Shown here: in pieces, positions 25,301 through 37,200 of the stretch
Layout of the letters: each line of letters starts with the position of its first letter
Position numbering within the stretch: the first letter of the stretch is position 1
Assembly (NCBI GenBank): GCA_921293015.1
Contig: OV121090.1
Coordinates: 248,001 to 312,000 of the forward strand
From: Phorcus lineatus
Taxonomy: Eukaryota > Mollusca > Gastropoda > Trochida > Trochidae
Direction: 5' to 3'
Length of the DNA stretch: 64,000 nucleotides
Position numbers and translations under genes: made by a program
The notes under the pieces: generated by a model
The model's input: only the letters and a program-made list of their open reading frames with translations
What the model was told of the DNA's origin: nothing
Database searches by the model: none

Positions 25301-27824
25301 GGAATTCCAATGGCATCAAAACTCTTGAGATATGAAGTAATTCGTGACACCAATACTTGGGAGTTTCATAAAGTCTCCATAAGGGGGAATTCCTAACTCA
25401 CTAGGCTCTCAAGTGTTGCATTTTATCTATGACTTTTATGAAGAATGTTATGAATACCTAGGTAATATGTAATCATTTTTAAAAGAAAAGTGTTTACCTT
25501 TTCTTTAAGGAAAAGAAACTCAAAGGTTCAAAAATCATTTCAGGTGCAATCATCAAGCGTAAGTACTTCCAGACAAATGGAGAGTTTAGGTTGGAGCTAA
25601 AAAGCATTTTAGTAGATTAGATTCAAATATAGACTGACAGAGCTGCTTTTCTATGATGTTTAGCCCAGTCATTTGATTACTAACCTGTCTAACTTAAAGC
25701 ATAGTTGCCCTCATTTTTTTATTTTGTGCAAATTATTTTCCTTTGTGTTTTCCATTCATTGTAAAAATGTTGAGAAATAAACAAAAATAAAAAATAATAA
25801 TAATTATAGCCAAATAAGTTGTATGATGATAGGTTTCTTTGATTTGAGGATTCGATTGATTCAGTCAATTATTGTAAATAGATCTACAATTGTGTAGGTT
25901 TTATGGCTAATACGTTGTTTGTTTTGGTATCAGAATTGACAAGTAACATGACAAATTATTAATTGTCTTATCGTTAGGATGGGGAGGTTAATTTGCTGCA
26001 ATATTTTCACATCCTATGAGAAGTTTGGCAATTTCATAATTTCTCCATCGTTCCAAGATTGACTTCCTTCATTTACCAGCATAAATCCAGTAATATGCCG
26101 AGACAAAACCTTTTTCAAAGAGACTGACTTATAAAAAGCTTTCTTAGTTAGGTTTGTAATCTAATAAAGTAATCATTAGTAAATATGTAAACGTAACAGT
26201 AAATATGTTAAATCAGGGAATATGGATAATTACTTCAACCCTAAAATTTTGCAAATGTTTTTAGAAAATTCCCAATGTCGATTTATTTTTAACTTTCATA
26301 GTATTAGAAAAAGGTAACTTTCCCAAGAAGTCTAGTAATTCAACTGCATAGATATAAACTGCAATAGATAGCCATTGATATTGTTCATATTGTTTTGTTA
26401 CAAGAAATATTGTTATTCTGCTTCTTTTTTTTTGCAAGAACCTTAACTTAAGATCGTTACCCGGTGCATTAAAGTCTTCATGACCCTACTGCCATTATGA
26501 AACTTTTCTCCTGAACATTTAAATACTTGTTCTTCATTCTTTTAAAATTTTAATGTCCTCCCGCACTCTGTTGTAAAAACAAAAATTTAAAATGTCATTA
26601 GATGTGAAATCCATGGATGTGTCTATGACTTTTGCAAGTTGGTACAACCAAATGTTTGTGGTGAATCCTTGAAACAAATCTGTATGTTCAGTTCAGACAG
26701 TTATGTATTACATGCAGCATGCGATGAAGAACATGAGTGTCGATGTTGATGGTATCTAAATTTTATCATTCAATGGAATATGTATCATATTTGAGGACTA
26801 TTTTCAGGGATTATGTATACTCCTTAAAAAGTTCAGGGAATATAAATACTCCCCGAGTGATTCAGCGAACAGACATAGTCACTGAAAATTTGAGTCATTG
26901 ACCATGTTTGCTGATTATACATGTTAACTGTAACGCATATGTGACCTCTCTCAGATACTCGTACCTGCGGCGAGCGGTGCGACACTACCCCGATATCCGC
27001 GACATGTTGAGTCAGGCCAGCAGGTGCGCTGTGTGCGGAGAGTCCTTCCTCAACACCTGGCTTGAGTGTGTCAAGTTTGTCGACGCAAGCAAAGTGAGTA
27101 GATTGAACCTAAACTTATTATGAATTCAAGCTACAAACTTCTGCACTGCTTGGTATCTGTCTGTTGTTTTGTCATTTGAATAGTAATGAGTAACCGAGGT
27201 AACCTGGAACATATTTTGTTTAATTTTACTTTTTTATTTACACAACAACTAATTCAGACAGACTAATTTTCCATCTTATTTCATGTCCTTGTTTTTTGGT
27301 CTCTTGTTGAGCATTTATAATGATGACATACTCACATAGTAATTCACCTCTAGATGAGCCAGAGAGATACTTGTGGTGAGATTACTACCAAGAAAATCAA
27401 TGTTGGATCAAAAAGATTAATTTGTTTCAAGTTGTCAATGTTCCAACAAGGCATAACCATACCTGTCTTAATCACTGGCTAATTTATCAATGTCTTGTTA
27501 ACAATTCATCACAGCTGTTTAGCCTGAATTTAATGGTCCAATCAGAAATCTCCTAGTTGATGTTATAACCAATGAGGATGCTGCCTTCACACATCACTGG
27601 CGGTGGCCAATTGCAGCTAGACCTAATACAGCCAGTGATGGAGACGCACAAGCTCTGTGCCTTGTGGGGAAGTTGTACAATTGCTAAATTTGCAGAGTGT
27701 TACACATTTGCAGGACCTGAAGACAGCAAACCTTCGAGGGATGCTTCCAGTCAGAGCACTGCTGTGCTCTTACAAGTGTTTCAATGCAAAGGGACATGAG
27801 TTCTACGGAGTTGCCTTCCCTTGA
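16367..27824 (+). CDS. LRRC69: Leucine-rich repeat-containing protein 69-like (complete, 9 exons, 345 aa)
   Basis: Exons: 16367-16543, 18969-19095, 19524-19596, 20159-20354, 20471-20542, 22333-22434, 25016-25056, 26955-27093, 27714-27824 (TGA 27822-27824). Phases chain to 1,038 nt. The start MADTLLLRALKGKPKHLTLC parallels the LRRC69 N-terminus. Eight or so LRRs follow (LTLCNKKLDRVP, LHLKNNKLKTLP, LNIGNNEFEIFP, LNLNGNNLVTFP, LSVDNNQLTELP, LHMAGNQLSSLP, LYLQKNKIRELP, IDIAANELRIFP). A conserved non-LRR tail comes next. Human LRRC69 is about 347 residues. Cellular function is not established; the LRR solenoid suggests a protein scaffold. No signal peptide or membrane segment. Exon 6 ends inside a splice-site minisatellite. 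Confidence 0.92.
16651..17087. mobile_element. MITE-like element with about 52-bp terminal inverted repeats
   Basis: The left end AAGCCTATTTTATCAGTAGC (16651) and the right end, read on the minus strand as AAGCCTTTTTTATCAGTAGC (from 17087), are inverted copies. Similarity continues through AACTTCCCGACGATTTTGAT versus AGCTTCCCTACGAATTTGAT. At 437 bp with no ORF it is a non-autonomous DNA element in LRRC69 intron 1. The target-site duplication could not be defined. Confidence 0.8.
17088..18968. other. Remainder of LRRC69 intron 1, no gene seen
   Basis: AT-rich unique-looking sequence ending in a strong polypyrimidine tract (TTTTTTGTTTCTTTTTTTCAG) before exon 2. Short ORFs here have no recognisable family features. 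Confidence 0.5.
20624..21698. mobile_element. About 1.1-kb TA-flanked inverted-repeat element in LRRC69 intron 5
   Basis: The left terminus GGGCAAACTGACCGAGGTTC (20624) is matched perfectly by the right terminus read on the minus strand (from 21698), and similarity continues through GGACA. TA lies just outside both ends. Variants of the motif GGTTCGGACA recur inside (about 21059-21080 and 21468-21500), as subterminal repeats do in some DNA transposons. There is no transposase ORF, so it is a non-autonomous copy. Confidence 0.88.
21699..22332. other. Distal part of LRRC69 intron 5
   Basis: Unique-looking sequence without a gene. It ends in GTCCCGCCCCAG, the acceptor of exon 6. Confidence 0.5.
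22385..23717 (+). repeat. 83-bp minisatellite, 16 copies, each containing the end of LRRC69 exon 6 and its donor
   Basis: The period is 83 bp (AACACATCCCCGTACACTCG at 22385, 22468 and so on). The first 50 bp of each unit equal exon 6 bases 22385-22434, ending CTCTCTCTCAAG. The remaining 33 bp are intronic and begin GTCTGT or GTCCGT. All copies keep the GT donor and are nearly identical, differing mainly at that C/T position, so the array is young or homogenised. 83 is not divisible by 3, so use of a later donor shifts the frame. Read-through stops after about three units. Confidence 0.96.
23905..24665. mobile_element. Hairpin-ended element, same plan as the one at 4928
   Basis: A long inverted repeat (about 23907-23964 versus 23990-24049, core ATGTTTTGGGATGGTAAATA) forms a hairpin with a loop containing GAGAGCCTTGGCGAGC. 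Just after it lies TTTATCATACAATG (24054-24067), whose inverted copy CATTGTATGATAAA is at 24649-24662. There is no ORF of note. The outer limits are less certain than for the 4928-5957 copy because the flanks are unique. It lies in LRRC69 intron 6. Confidence 0.65.
25057..26954. other. LRRC69 intron 7, no gene seen
   Basis: 1.9 kb of AT-rich sequence. A loosely repeated segment around 25150-25330 uses variants of CCAGATTCC and GGAATTCCTATG. No inverted-repeat element or ORF with recognisable features was found. Confidence 0.45.
26955..27824 (+). CDS. LRRC69: LRRC69 exons 8-9: cysteine-rich C-terminal module
   Basis: This part of the protein is not LRR. HYPDIRDMLSQASRCAVCGE is followed by WLECVKFVD, then after the intron LPVRALLCSYKCFNAKG and the end FYGVAFP. 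Two Cys pairs, CAVC and CSYKC, are spaced like a four-cysteine zinc site, and the same blocks occur at the end of LRRC69 and related LRRC28-type proteins. Metal binding is inferred, not shown. AATAAA hexamers follow at about 28037 and 28741 and could serve as poly(A) signals. Confidence 0.85.
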
Positions 27825-30800
27825 GTTGAGCTTACCTTACCGACTTGTCATGAAGTGAATAACATGAAGTGCAATTTAGTGGCATCAACCCCGAGCCGAC
27901 TTGACGTTGAATTTATTTCTTAAAGACAATACAACAGGAGTGTTTGTTATGAAGAAAACATGGTATGTTTTTGAACAGTTGTAAACTGTCTGTTTGAAAT
28001 ATATTGCTGAGACGATTTGAATAGCTTTTAATTTTAAAAAATAAAGAATTTGGCTCTTATATTCTCGGAGCAGAGAACTGTTAATCTAAGTTACAAGTGT
28101 AAAAAGCCTGTCACTGGGTGACACGACACAGTTTATCAGGACAAAGTATTGTGACATGGAAGAGATTCATATAAAAAAGTTAAAGAATTGGTAAAATAAT
28201 CAAGTAACTCTCTACTTCAGCAAAAATCATGTGTTTATAGAGAGTGCATCTTCTCAGAAGTAGAGCTGATTTCAAAACCAAAGTATCCAATTTTTTTGTA
28301 CTTTCCTCTATATATCAGCATTGTCAATATTTACTATGGAGGTTTCCTCTAAAAACAATTTGAACATTTGAATGTGAATTTATTCTTACACATTAAATTT
28401 CCATGTACTTTGTATAGAATGCGTCATACATGAAACATTTAACACTTTAAATCCATCCATTTATTTATAATGAGTGTTTGTTTATCTGTTTACATACCGC
28501 TGATTATTATGATAACAGTTATTATGTATTATGTTAGATGTTTTGTAAAATCGATATAAATATTGTCTTAACGAGTATTTCTCCAACCATTTTCTTTCAG
28601 AGGTTGTTGTTGTTTGTTTATGAAGTTGGCTCATTAGGACTGTGATACATATATTGAATATATTTGATTTTGTTATTTTTCATTTATTTTCAATTCCTTA
28701 TGACTATTATTATCCTTAATGTATGGAGTGACATTCCTTTAAATAAAGAACTGAGGATGTATTCAGAGGATACTTGAGAAAGTTTGTCGATTTTCTTTTC
28801 TTATTTCATAAAGTGAAATTCCTGGTATATATACTGACTCCAAATATTATATTTATTATATAATTTCAATAATAATATATGAATAAAGTACTTCCATCCA
28901 ACAAAGTAAACCTTTTTTGTCTGGCACTTATTCACTGGCAGTGACACTTAACTTAATAAGTCTGTGATAGCAGAAAGTATTATCAGACAGTTTATTGAGT
29001 TTATTTGAGGTTGAGAAGCACCAATGTTTTCACCAGCTTCAGACATGACGTGCTGCTGTGTGTAGCAACAGTGCCAGGCCTACTGGACGAGGAAGTCAAG
29101 AGTAATTCTCTCTGTGATATGATGGGCTTCATTGAAGTGTTCCATACTCAGAGAGAAAGCTGTTGCCGGAATTTTCAGATTTTACTGTGGATCATGAATT
29201 CAATAAGCTGACCATCGTTTATATTCAAAACCGTTGGGAAACTATGAAATATAGATCTCAGAGTATGATTAATCCATATTATTCTCTCCTTTTTTTTCTT
29301 CTTTGAAAATAATGATTACCATACAAATCACTGGTAATCAATGCAACATTCACAAAATGATTGCTTCACATTATTACTTTCAATGGTCATTACTTTTCAA
29401 TGGATCCACTGCGGTGAACAATGTATAACTGACAACAGTTGAGGTTGTGAGTGAAACCATGGATTCATGGATGTTGTAACTAATTTTAAAAACCTCTGTA
29501 CACACCTTATTGTACAAATAAGGGTTAGCTCATAAACTTTATGCATTGGAAAAGAGGAAGTCCATTCAAATAAGGTAATGAATATGTTTTATAAATCCAG
29601 TGCCTGTTGATATAGCACAGATAAGATGTTTTCGATCATTTTCTTCTGATTCTTTGATGATAAACAATGGGGAATAAAATTCTTGGAGCAACTTCTCTGA
29701 TGATAAACAATGGGGAATAAAATTCTTGGAGCATATAAAGACAAGAGTTCCACAAATCTTTTGACTTTCTTTCTTCTGAAGCAAATGCGTTTTTTTAAGT
29801 TGGCTGTTTCAAGATCTCTTGCCAAACAATGATGACCCCCGGAATTTATGGATTTATGGCTTAAGATTGATTTGGACACGAAGGTTAATGTCAGGAATCA
29901 CTCATCAATCAAAATTATGAACATGGTGGAAGTTTTGTATACAAATATGTCAAGTAAAATGTAAGACCTCGAATCTTAAAATTTTGACAAAGAAAACATG
30001 ACAAAGGTTCTCTAAGAAAAGTTTATTCCAATTTCATAGTAAAACAATTGCATATTTTTTTCTATATAAAATATTCAGAATATGCTCTTTATAAACCAGC
30101 TCAAAACCATCATAAAAATTCTCAGAAGTTTTAAGATTTGTTTCATTACAAATTCTTTATCAAAAGTTGTAAAATTTCAGGGATTTCTTCTAAAACCTGT
30201 ACCATAGTTGCAAGCAACTGTAGCCCTTTTTTATAGAATTGTAAGTATAAAATCGAAAGCTATAATCAATCATAAGTGTTTTGTGGAAAGGCACCCTTGT
30301 TAACACAAAATTCTAAAAAATAGATTAGTCAAGAACTAGAAACCCGAAACATCGAAAGCAACAACAAGATGTATCACCACATTGTCTTGGCTGGATTGAC
30401 TACCCTTTTGATCCAAAGTGTTTAACTTTTGAATGAATAATTTTTCTAATAAACAGTATTTGTTCAAATTAATTTAATGAGCAGTGCATTCACTGATTGA
30501 AAACTATATATATATACTAACCTGGCAAAAGTAAATTTGTTATTTTTAAAAAAATTGCTTTTGTAACTTTACTTGACTAAACTTCATTGAAAAGAAACTC
30601 AATTTTCCTTCAAAATCCAAAGAAGGGTTGTAAGTAATTCTTTAAGGCTTGGTCCCATTATACATAACAAATAACCTAAACAAAATCAACAGTTATTTCT
30701 TAACACTTATGTCTTCTTTATCTGATATTTTGCTTCACAAATTGGTTTCCAATTTCAATAGTTTTATATCAAAAAGTAAAAGATATTTGATGATGAATGA

Positions 30801-31760
30801 CTGGAATTTAATTTCAACGTTTCAAGAAGACATATTTTAGAAACTAAGAATATGAAAGAAAAGTATGAAATTTTAGTAGTATAAAAACTACTAATATAAT
30901 TTGAAAATTTACAAAATAAAATTTTCAAAAGATGAATGCATATTTATCATGCTTGATTTGGGATTTCAAATTTGTTGCAAGATAATGAAAAAAAAACCGG
31001 AATATTTTGGTGAGATCTCAAAATAAGATAGATATCATCAGGTCTAACAGCATACCCTAGCTTATCTTTTTATCAAAGCAAACATCAAACATGGTGAAAA
31101 TTGTGGAAAAAATCAAAATGATCGAAAATATTTTTAAACAAGTTCATAAGAGAGGTTAATGTTCATCAGTTGTAATGTAATTTTAAGCTTTCGGCAAAGT
31201 GTTATGGATTAAAGCCTGGTGTTTATTGATAAATCATACATAGACAAATTATGTAAAGATAAGATAAAACTGAAAAAATGGTTTATAATTGGTAACTAAA
31301 CACTTTATGAATGGTCGGTAATTTGCATTAATTTGATAAACAAAATCATAAAAATGCACACAAATTTTCTGATTACATCTATAATGGATCAAATCATAGT
31401 TTAGCCTCCATGACGAGTACAGCAAGAAAAATGTCATCATATCACAATATGAAGCTAAAATGAAAGGGGGGAATTGTCATCCTCATCCTCAAAAACAAAA
31501 TCCCCCCCTTCCCCACCCAAATCCACCACTGACACAACAACAGTTTATATATCACATCCAAAAGAAATCTATATCATGGATCTGTTTGCCTCTGTGTTCC
31601 AAGGACAAAAACATAAAATTTCACATACTATTATGACAAGACTCGTATTATCATTCCCTCATTTCTGAATCCTGCATCAGGAAAGGAAAGTGTTCCCGAC
31701 AAACTCAAACAGCATAATTCGATGGACTCTGCCCATATGAAACAATACTTTATGCAATGT
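27825..31760. other. Convergent intergenic region between LRRC69 and the NO VEIN-like gene
   Basis: LRRC69 (plus) and the NOV-like gene (minus) end facing each other 3.9 kb apart. I see no exon with conserved residues. Candidate poly(A) hexamers are AATAAA at about 28037 and 28741 for LRRC69, and on the minus strand the AATAAA complementary to TTTATT near 31222 for the other gene. A 41-bp direct duplication occurs at about 29657-29734 (GATGATAAACAATGGGGAAT twice). The short ORF at 29005-29211 has no support. Confidence 0.55.
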
Positions 31761-32260
31761 TTAAATATACATAAACAATTTCAGCTTCCCTTGGTCCATT
31801 TTTAATGCTACATTGTCAATTCTAAGTAGTTTAACATTTTCAGGATCCCCAACATTGAAGATCCGATAGATCTGGAACATCTGTCCATGCTCTCGAGCGA
31901 ACATCACCTCCCGTGAGGATATCTCAAATTGTTTCTTCTCGTCCCGCAGCGTACTTTTCACCTCAATGTACAACGTCTTCGGTTCCTGACCTTCACCTTC
32001 TTTACAGAGAACTTCAAAATCATATGGCAGCCCTGATTCTTTTGCCTCATTTACCCAGCGGACTTCCAATATGTCTGCATGAAGTCCGTGGTGACGGAGG
32101 AAGTAGTCTCGAACCAGTAGCTCTCCCCACCGCCCCACCTCGGTCATGTCGGCTGTGTTGTCACCCACCACCAGAGGCTCAGGAACCTGGAGGTCAAGTC
32201 CATGCCCCAGATCTTCGTACACCAGTTCGCTAGCAGATTCAGTCCATGTTGGGTCTCCCG
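31761..32260 (-). CDS. NO VEIN-like last exon: NOV/DUF3883 domain with PD-(D/E)XK residues
   Basis: The exon ends the protein with EVGRWGELLVRDYF, LEVRWVNEAKESGLPYDFEV, LYIEVKST and SSREVMFAREHGQMFQIYRI. DUF3883 belongs to the restriction-endonuclease-like fold. The helix-1 Glu (WGE), the Asp of YDFEV and the Glu and Lys of IEVKST are all present at the expected spacing, so the nuclease-type active site is not visibly degraded. Whether it cuts nucleic acid is unknown. The TAA stop is 31763-31761. Confidence 0.92.
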
Positions 32261-34162
32261 CTGTAAAAGTTATTTATGTTTAAAAGTGCTTTTATTAAAA
32301 AACAAACAAAAAAACTAACACAACAGTTTCAAGGCTTAGCTGAACCCTTCTCATGCACAGGTAAGATTTTAATAAGTTATTGACTGATAGAAATACAGTT
32401 TATGTTAAGACTCGCACCTACAATGTCACATTCACTGCAAGAAGTTGGCTATCAAACATTTGATTCATTTAAAAAAACTCTACTAAACCAAAATCCTTAA
32501 AATGTTTGAATGGTGAACAATTTTGAAATAGCCAATTAATTTCAAGTTCTTGTTTGTGTGTAACCTCATGTTTATAGCTCATTAGATTGCTAAAATTGTT
32601 CTGTCAATGCTTACGTTTGAAGAATACCGGTTTCTTAGCACTTGGGGTCACTTCACTTTCACTTGCTATGTGACGTCGCTTGGCACCAGGAGTAACCTGC
32701 CCTTGGTCAGAGGTAGCACTTGACACGCTGCCGGAAGGAGTTGTCTCCCTTTGACTGCTGTCCGATTCACTCTGAGACACAGACCTACCATGCCCTGAAG
32801 GGCTGTCCTCATGGCTTCTGAAATACAACGGACATTGTGACATACTTTGTTCTGTGCATAATTGTGTGCCACGTGTTTGATTATTGATGCAAGTTTAAGA
32901 AATGAAGAAAGTATTTTTCAGACCATAACACTTACAAGTTAGTACCATAAATGTCATGCTAAAGGCATCCCCTGTTGATTGGTTGAAAGCTTACTTCAAG
33001 TCTCTCTTTCATTGTTGGGTTGAAGGTCAGCTTAATATTACCGCAATCAGAGAAACAAAACCATTGGTCATACACTTTCTTCCAGTGGAAGATTTGTACT
33101 TTTAGATGTGAGGTGATATAGGGATTTAGGCCGTTTGTAAAGAGTATTTCACTTATATCGCGGCAGCTAGTATTATTGCAGGGAGAAAGCCTTGAACACC
33201 ATTGTTGCTATGAATTGCAGTGAAACCTGCGAGCTTCGGCTGGAATTAGCACACCATGTGTGTGCTGAATTTAGCAGTGCAGCATTGCACCCAAACCTGA
33301 CTGCGTGTAGAACAGTTCTCTACTGCAGACAAAGTTGCCTGGTGGAATTTCGAATGAGTTAACCACTGTGCTACCCCGCCCCCTTCACTTTTAGTGGGGT
33401 AGGAATGAAAGGACTGACAATCTTGTCAAAGAGGAAAATGAAAAAATGATTTAAAAAATAAAAAGGAAAGTTTATTTGAGAAATGCCCTAAAATTTATCT
33501 CAATGCTTTCTATAAAGGAACGTTTCAAAGAGAACCGTCAAGTCAAGGTGAAAGTAAGAAATGAAGATATCAGATAGTAGCTTCTTACAATATTGTCACA
33601 TAGTGATGGAGAGGCAACATAGTCTTAAACATGTCCGTTTTTAATAAAATCTTTCACATTTCACAAAAACATTTTTTAACATTTCACCTATTACTGACCC
33701 TGTTTGAGGAGTTGGTCTCTTGGCTTCTGAAGTGTCGCCTTCTGACAACTTGCGCTTGATTGTACCAGCTGAAAGATATCCAAATAATCAAATTGCATTG
33801 TATCATTTTGTCATTATGGTCATATAAGTACATAACAAAATCATAAATAGATTATTGTTGTGTTGATGGCCCTATCTCAATATTGAGTAAAAGAAAAATC
33901 ACATCACTCAAAATTTTATCATTTTAGCTTTTTTATAATGTTTCATGCAAGAAACAAATGAGACATGATTAAATGCAAAATAATAGAGTAAAATAAATTA
34001 GAATAAAGATAGAAATAAAGGTAGCTAATCTATGAAATCCTCACAAAGATAAAAACAATTCAAACAAAACAACGGTGATAAATTCAATTTATCAAAAAAC
34101 ACATCTAGTTTCCAAAAAAGTGATAATAAATTAGAATTATATTTTTGTAAACTATATAACTG

Positions 34163-34206
<44 letters not shown>

Positions 34207-37200
34207 CTTTTATTTAAAGAAACAATATCAAAATGCTGTGTGAAATATTTCAATTCAAAGAGAAGCAAAAAAAAGCAGCAAAAGAAATATGCATGTAGGA
34301 TCAGTGCACGTACAGCTGAAGAAGTGGAATATATTGAACAAGGTGCTCTAATTAAACATCAATGCCACCGGATACGAGCATAGGTAAGTTGTGAGACAAA
34401 AAAAACTAAACGAAATAAGAATAAAAAAAGTCTCTAAAAAAAACTTTGCCTCATGGTATTATAAAAAAGAGAAACATAACTGTTTGACTTATCTGGATAC
34501 ATGAATAAAAAGCCAAAATCGTCTGATCCATGAATCACGAACAACAAATAGCAATATTTTCAGAAGGTGTCCGACATGTGTTGACAATTCTCACAAAGGG
34601 AGAAATAGTTCAACTAGGATAGAATTATGATTGTCTTGCACTGCAACAAATCAAAGAGTAAAGAAGATTGTTGAAATATAATTTGAACGCCTGGGTTTGA
34701 CTTGCCATCAATTATTATCCATCGTGTATGATTCTAGAGAGACGATTTAGGCCATGCAAAGGAACAGGAAGCTAAAGCTAGGACGTACATGACTGAATAA
34801 CGTGAATACCTCCGTCTTCACCCTCTAACTGACCCTCAGCTGTTGTTGATTGAGGTCGGTCACCGGTTTTGATGATGATTATGTCCCCTGTTCTACCACC
34901 AGTTGCCTCCCTTTGTTCACTCTTGACACTAGAGGTCTCTGATTGTACACTCTCAGAGCGGTGAATCACGCGAATGTTTGCAGGTAGATCACGAACCTGC
35001 TTGTGATACTCTGGGGGCTTCGGGGGCGGCCATATCTTACTTTCTGATGGTCGATCAACATTCTCTGGTGGGGAGTAAAGCAAAGTATCAAATAGAAATT
35101 GTAGAATTCACAGTTGGGTTCTTGCCTGCATTTAAGCACGTGTCGCTCTGACAAGCTTTCAAAGGACGACACAACATTCAAAACTGCCACTCTTCTAGTC
35201 GAGTCTCAGATACAAACTACTGCGCATGTGTGACGCAGGGATTCTCATAAATTGAGGATTCAAATGCGAAATGGGGATCGCGATATTTTCTTCGAATAAT
35301 AGTATAAACACTACAGAAATGAAAGAACAGCCCACATTAGATTATGCTTATGGCGTCTTATTTCAAGTTTGGATCAAAGGCAACCACAAATCAGTCCGAA
35401 CTATAGGCACATTATAATATTTTTAGCCAGAAGATGGAAGGAGGGTATTTGTACTTACTTGTTTTTCTTCCAGTCATGTTCTCGGGATCAAGACCGAGAT
35501 CAGACGACTTTGGCGGCCATGATTTCATTGTTCCATCTCCTTCAACAGGAGCAGTTGCCTCCCCTGAATCGGGCACTGAAACTATAGCCAATCAAAGATG
35601 GAGCTTTAATAGAAGTCTTTTCCACTTGATTATCAAGATAACTCTATGATGAAGTTAAGGCTGATGACTTACGGGTGTCTTCAATGACCTTTTGAGTTAC
35701 GTCCGATAATAATGTGAACAACAGGACAATCAGATTTTATTTTATTACAAGTATTGAATAAGGGAAAGATGTTTTGAAGACGTTTGTAATCTTCATCATT
35801 TGGTTAAAGTTTTTAGTTTCAATTTCAGTTGAAGAGGCCAGCCTTTTGAGTAGACATTGAAGCTTGCAAAAAAAGAAATAGGGGTTGAGCATCATTGCAA
35901 TTAAGTTGCAGATTTAACAAGAACAGGGGTTATCCAATATGGCTTGTGAAATTGTTGATTCTGTGGATACTCAAATTCTGTTGATCCTTTTGCACAATTG
36001 CAAATGTAACTTTGAAATATTTTATAAATATATATATATTTTTTTTTAAAGTACGCCGCTGACAGAAATTTGTATAAAATCATTTACCTTGATGACTAGG
36101 AGGTCTGACTGGTTCAGGGATGATTGGTGGAGGCACTTCCCACAATTCCTCCTCTTCAGGAAGTGGCTCCATCGCATTCCTGTCCAGCAAATCCTCATAC
36201 GATTCATCGCTAGTCATTGCTGTCTTCAATTCTCCAAGGAATGTCCTGCAGACAAATTTTATAAAGTTTTCATCTACAGATGGGAGTTAAAAAACCTGTG
36301 AGATATTATGCTTGATTTTCAGATATCTCTCATGAAAATTTTTATTAGGTGGTGTTGTTTCACTTATGACAGTTGTGCATTTTGACAGTTTTGCATGGCT
36401 TTTTTAATATTGTGACTTTTGCCAATTTTGACTATTTGAGCCACATTTTAACTGCTTACTGTGGTCATGAATGAAGCCTTTTGCCTCTGTCTTGCCATTT
36501 TGACTTTCAGGTGCTTGTCAGAGTCACGGGGTAACTTACTTGAGAAACTTCAAGCACTCCTCGTCACCACAACTGAAGTACTTGGCAATCTCACGGTTGA
36601 TGTCGGAGTAGGACTCAATGTGATTCTTGTGGAAGTAGAAGGTTGTTCCGTTCTGCATACACTTCTCGGAGCGGATCACACGCGGCTCGGGGTTGTTGGT
36701 GAGTGTGTAGATGACCTCCAGCTTACTCACCTGGGAAATATAGGAGCTGTTTTAATGGCCTTCTAGTGGTTGCCAACCGTGACCACAAGGTTTAACTGAC
36801 ACAGGTCTCATCACGAATGCATATGTCACCTGAACTTGTCTAAACAGAAAGCTCCTTCAGGTTACCCATAATTGCTGTTGACAACATATTTTGACAAATT
36901 TCAGCCAGTGAGATGAAATTGAGATTTCTGCAAGTCTAGTACAATTTGAGAAAGTGGTATGATCATTCTAATGTCATGTATGACGTGGCATTACACAAGT
37001 TTGATATTGAAATATCAATATAACAATACAATTTCTACACAGGCAAGTATTAATGTTTTTCGAGCCATAGCAAAGGAACTGATTATCAGCAAAGATATAT
37101 ACAATGATGTGGTTACAAACTTATCATTGGCATCATTTTGTGTAATTGCATATACAGTCTCTAATGGTTTGTCTCTTTGTCAGTATTGATAGAACTTGAT

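Noticed and set aside
16367-27824. LRRC58 or LRRC28 as the identity of the LRR gene
   Set aside because: The first exon (LLLRALKGK) and the tail (YPDIRDMLSQ, CAVCG, WLECVKFV, LCSYKCF) fit LRRC69 in order and length; LRRC58 and LRRC28 have different N-termini and tails.
29005-29211. Plus-strand ORF in the convergent intergenic region
   Set aside because: Isolated, short, no conserved motif and no splice partners.
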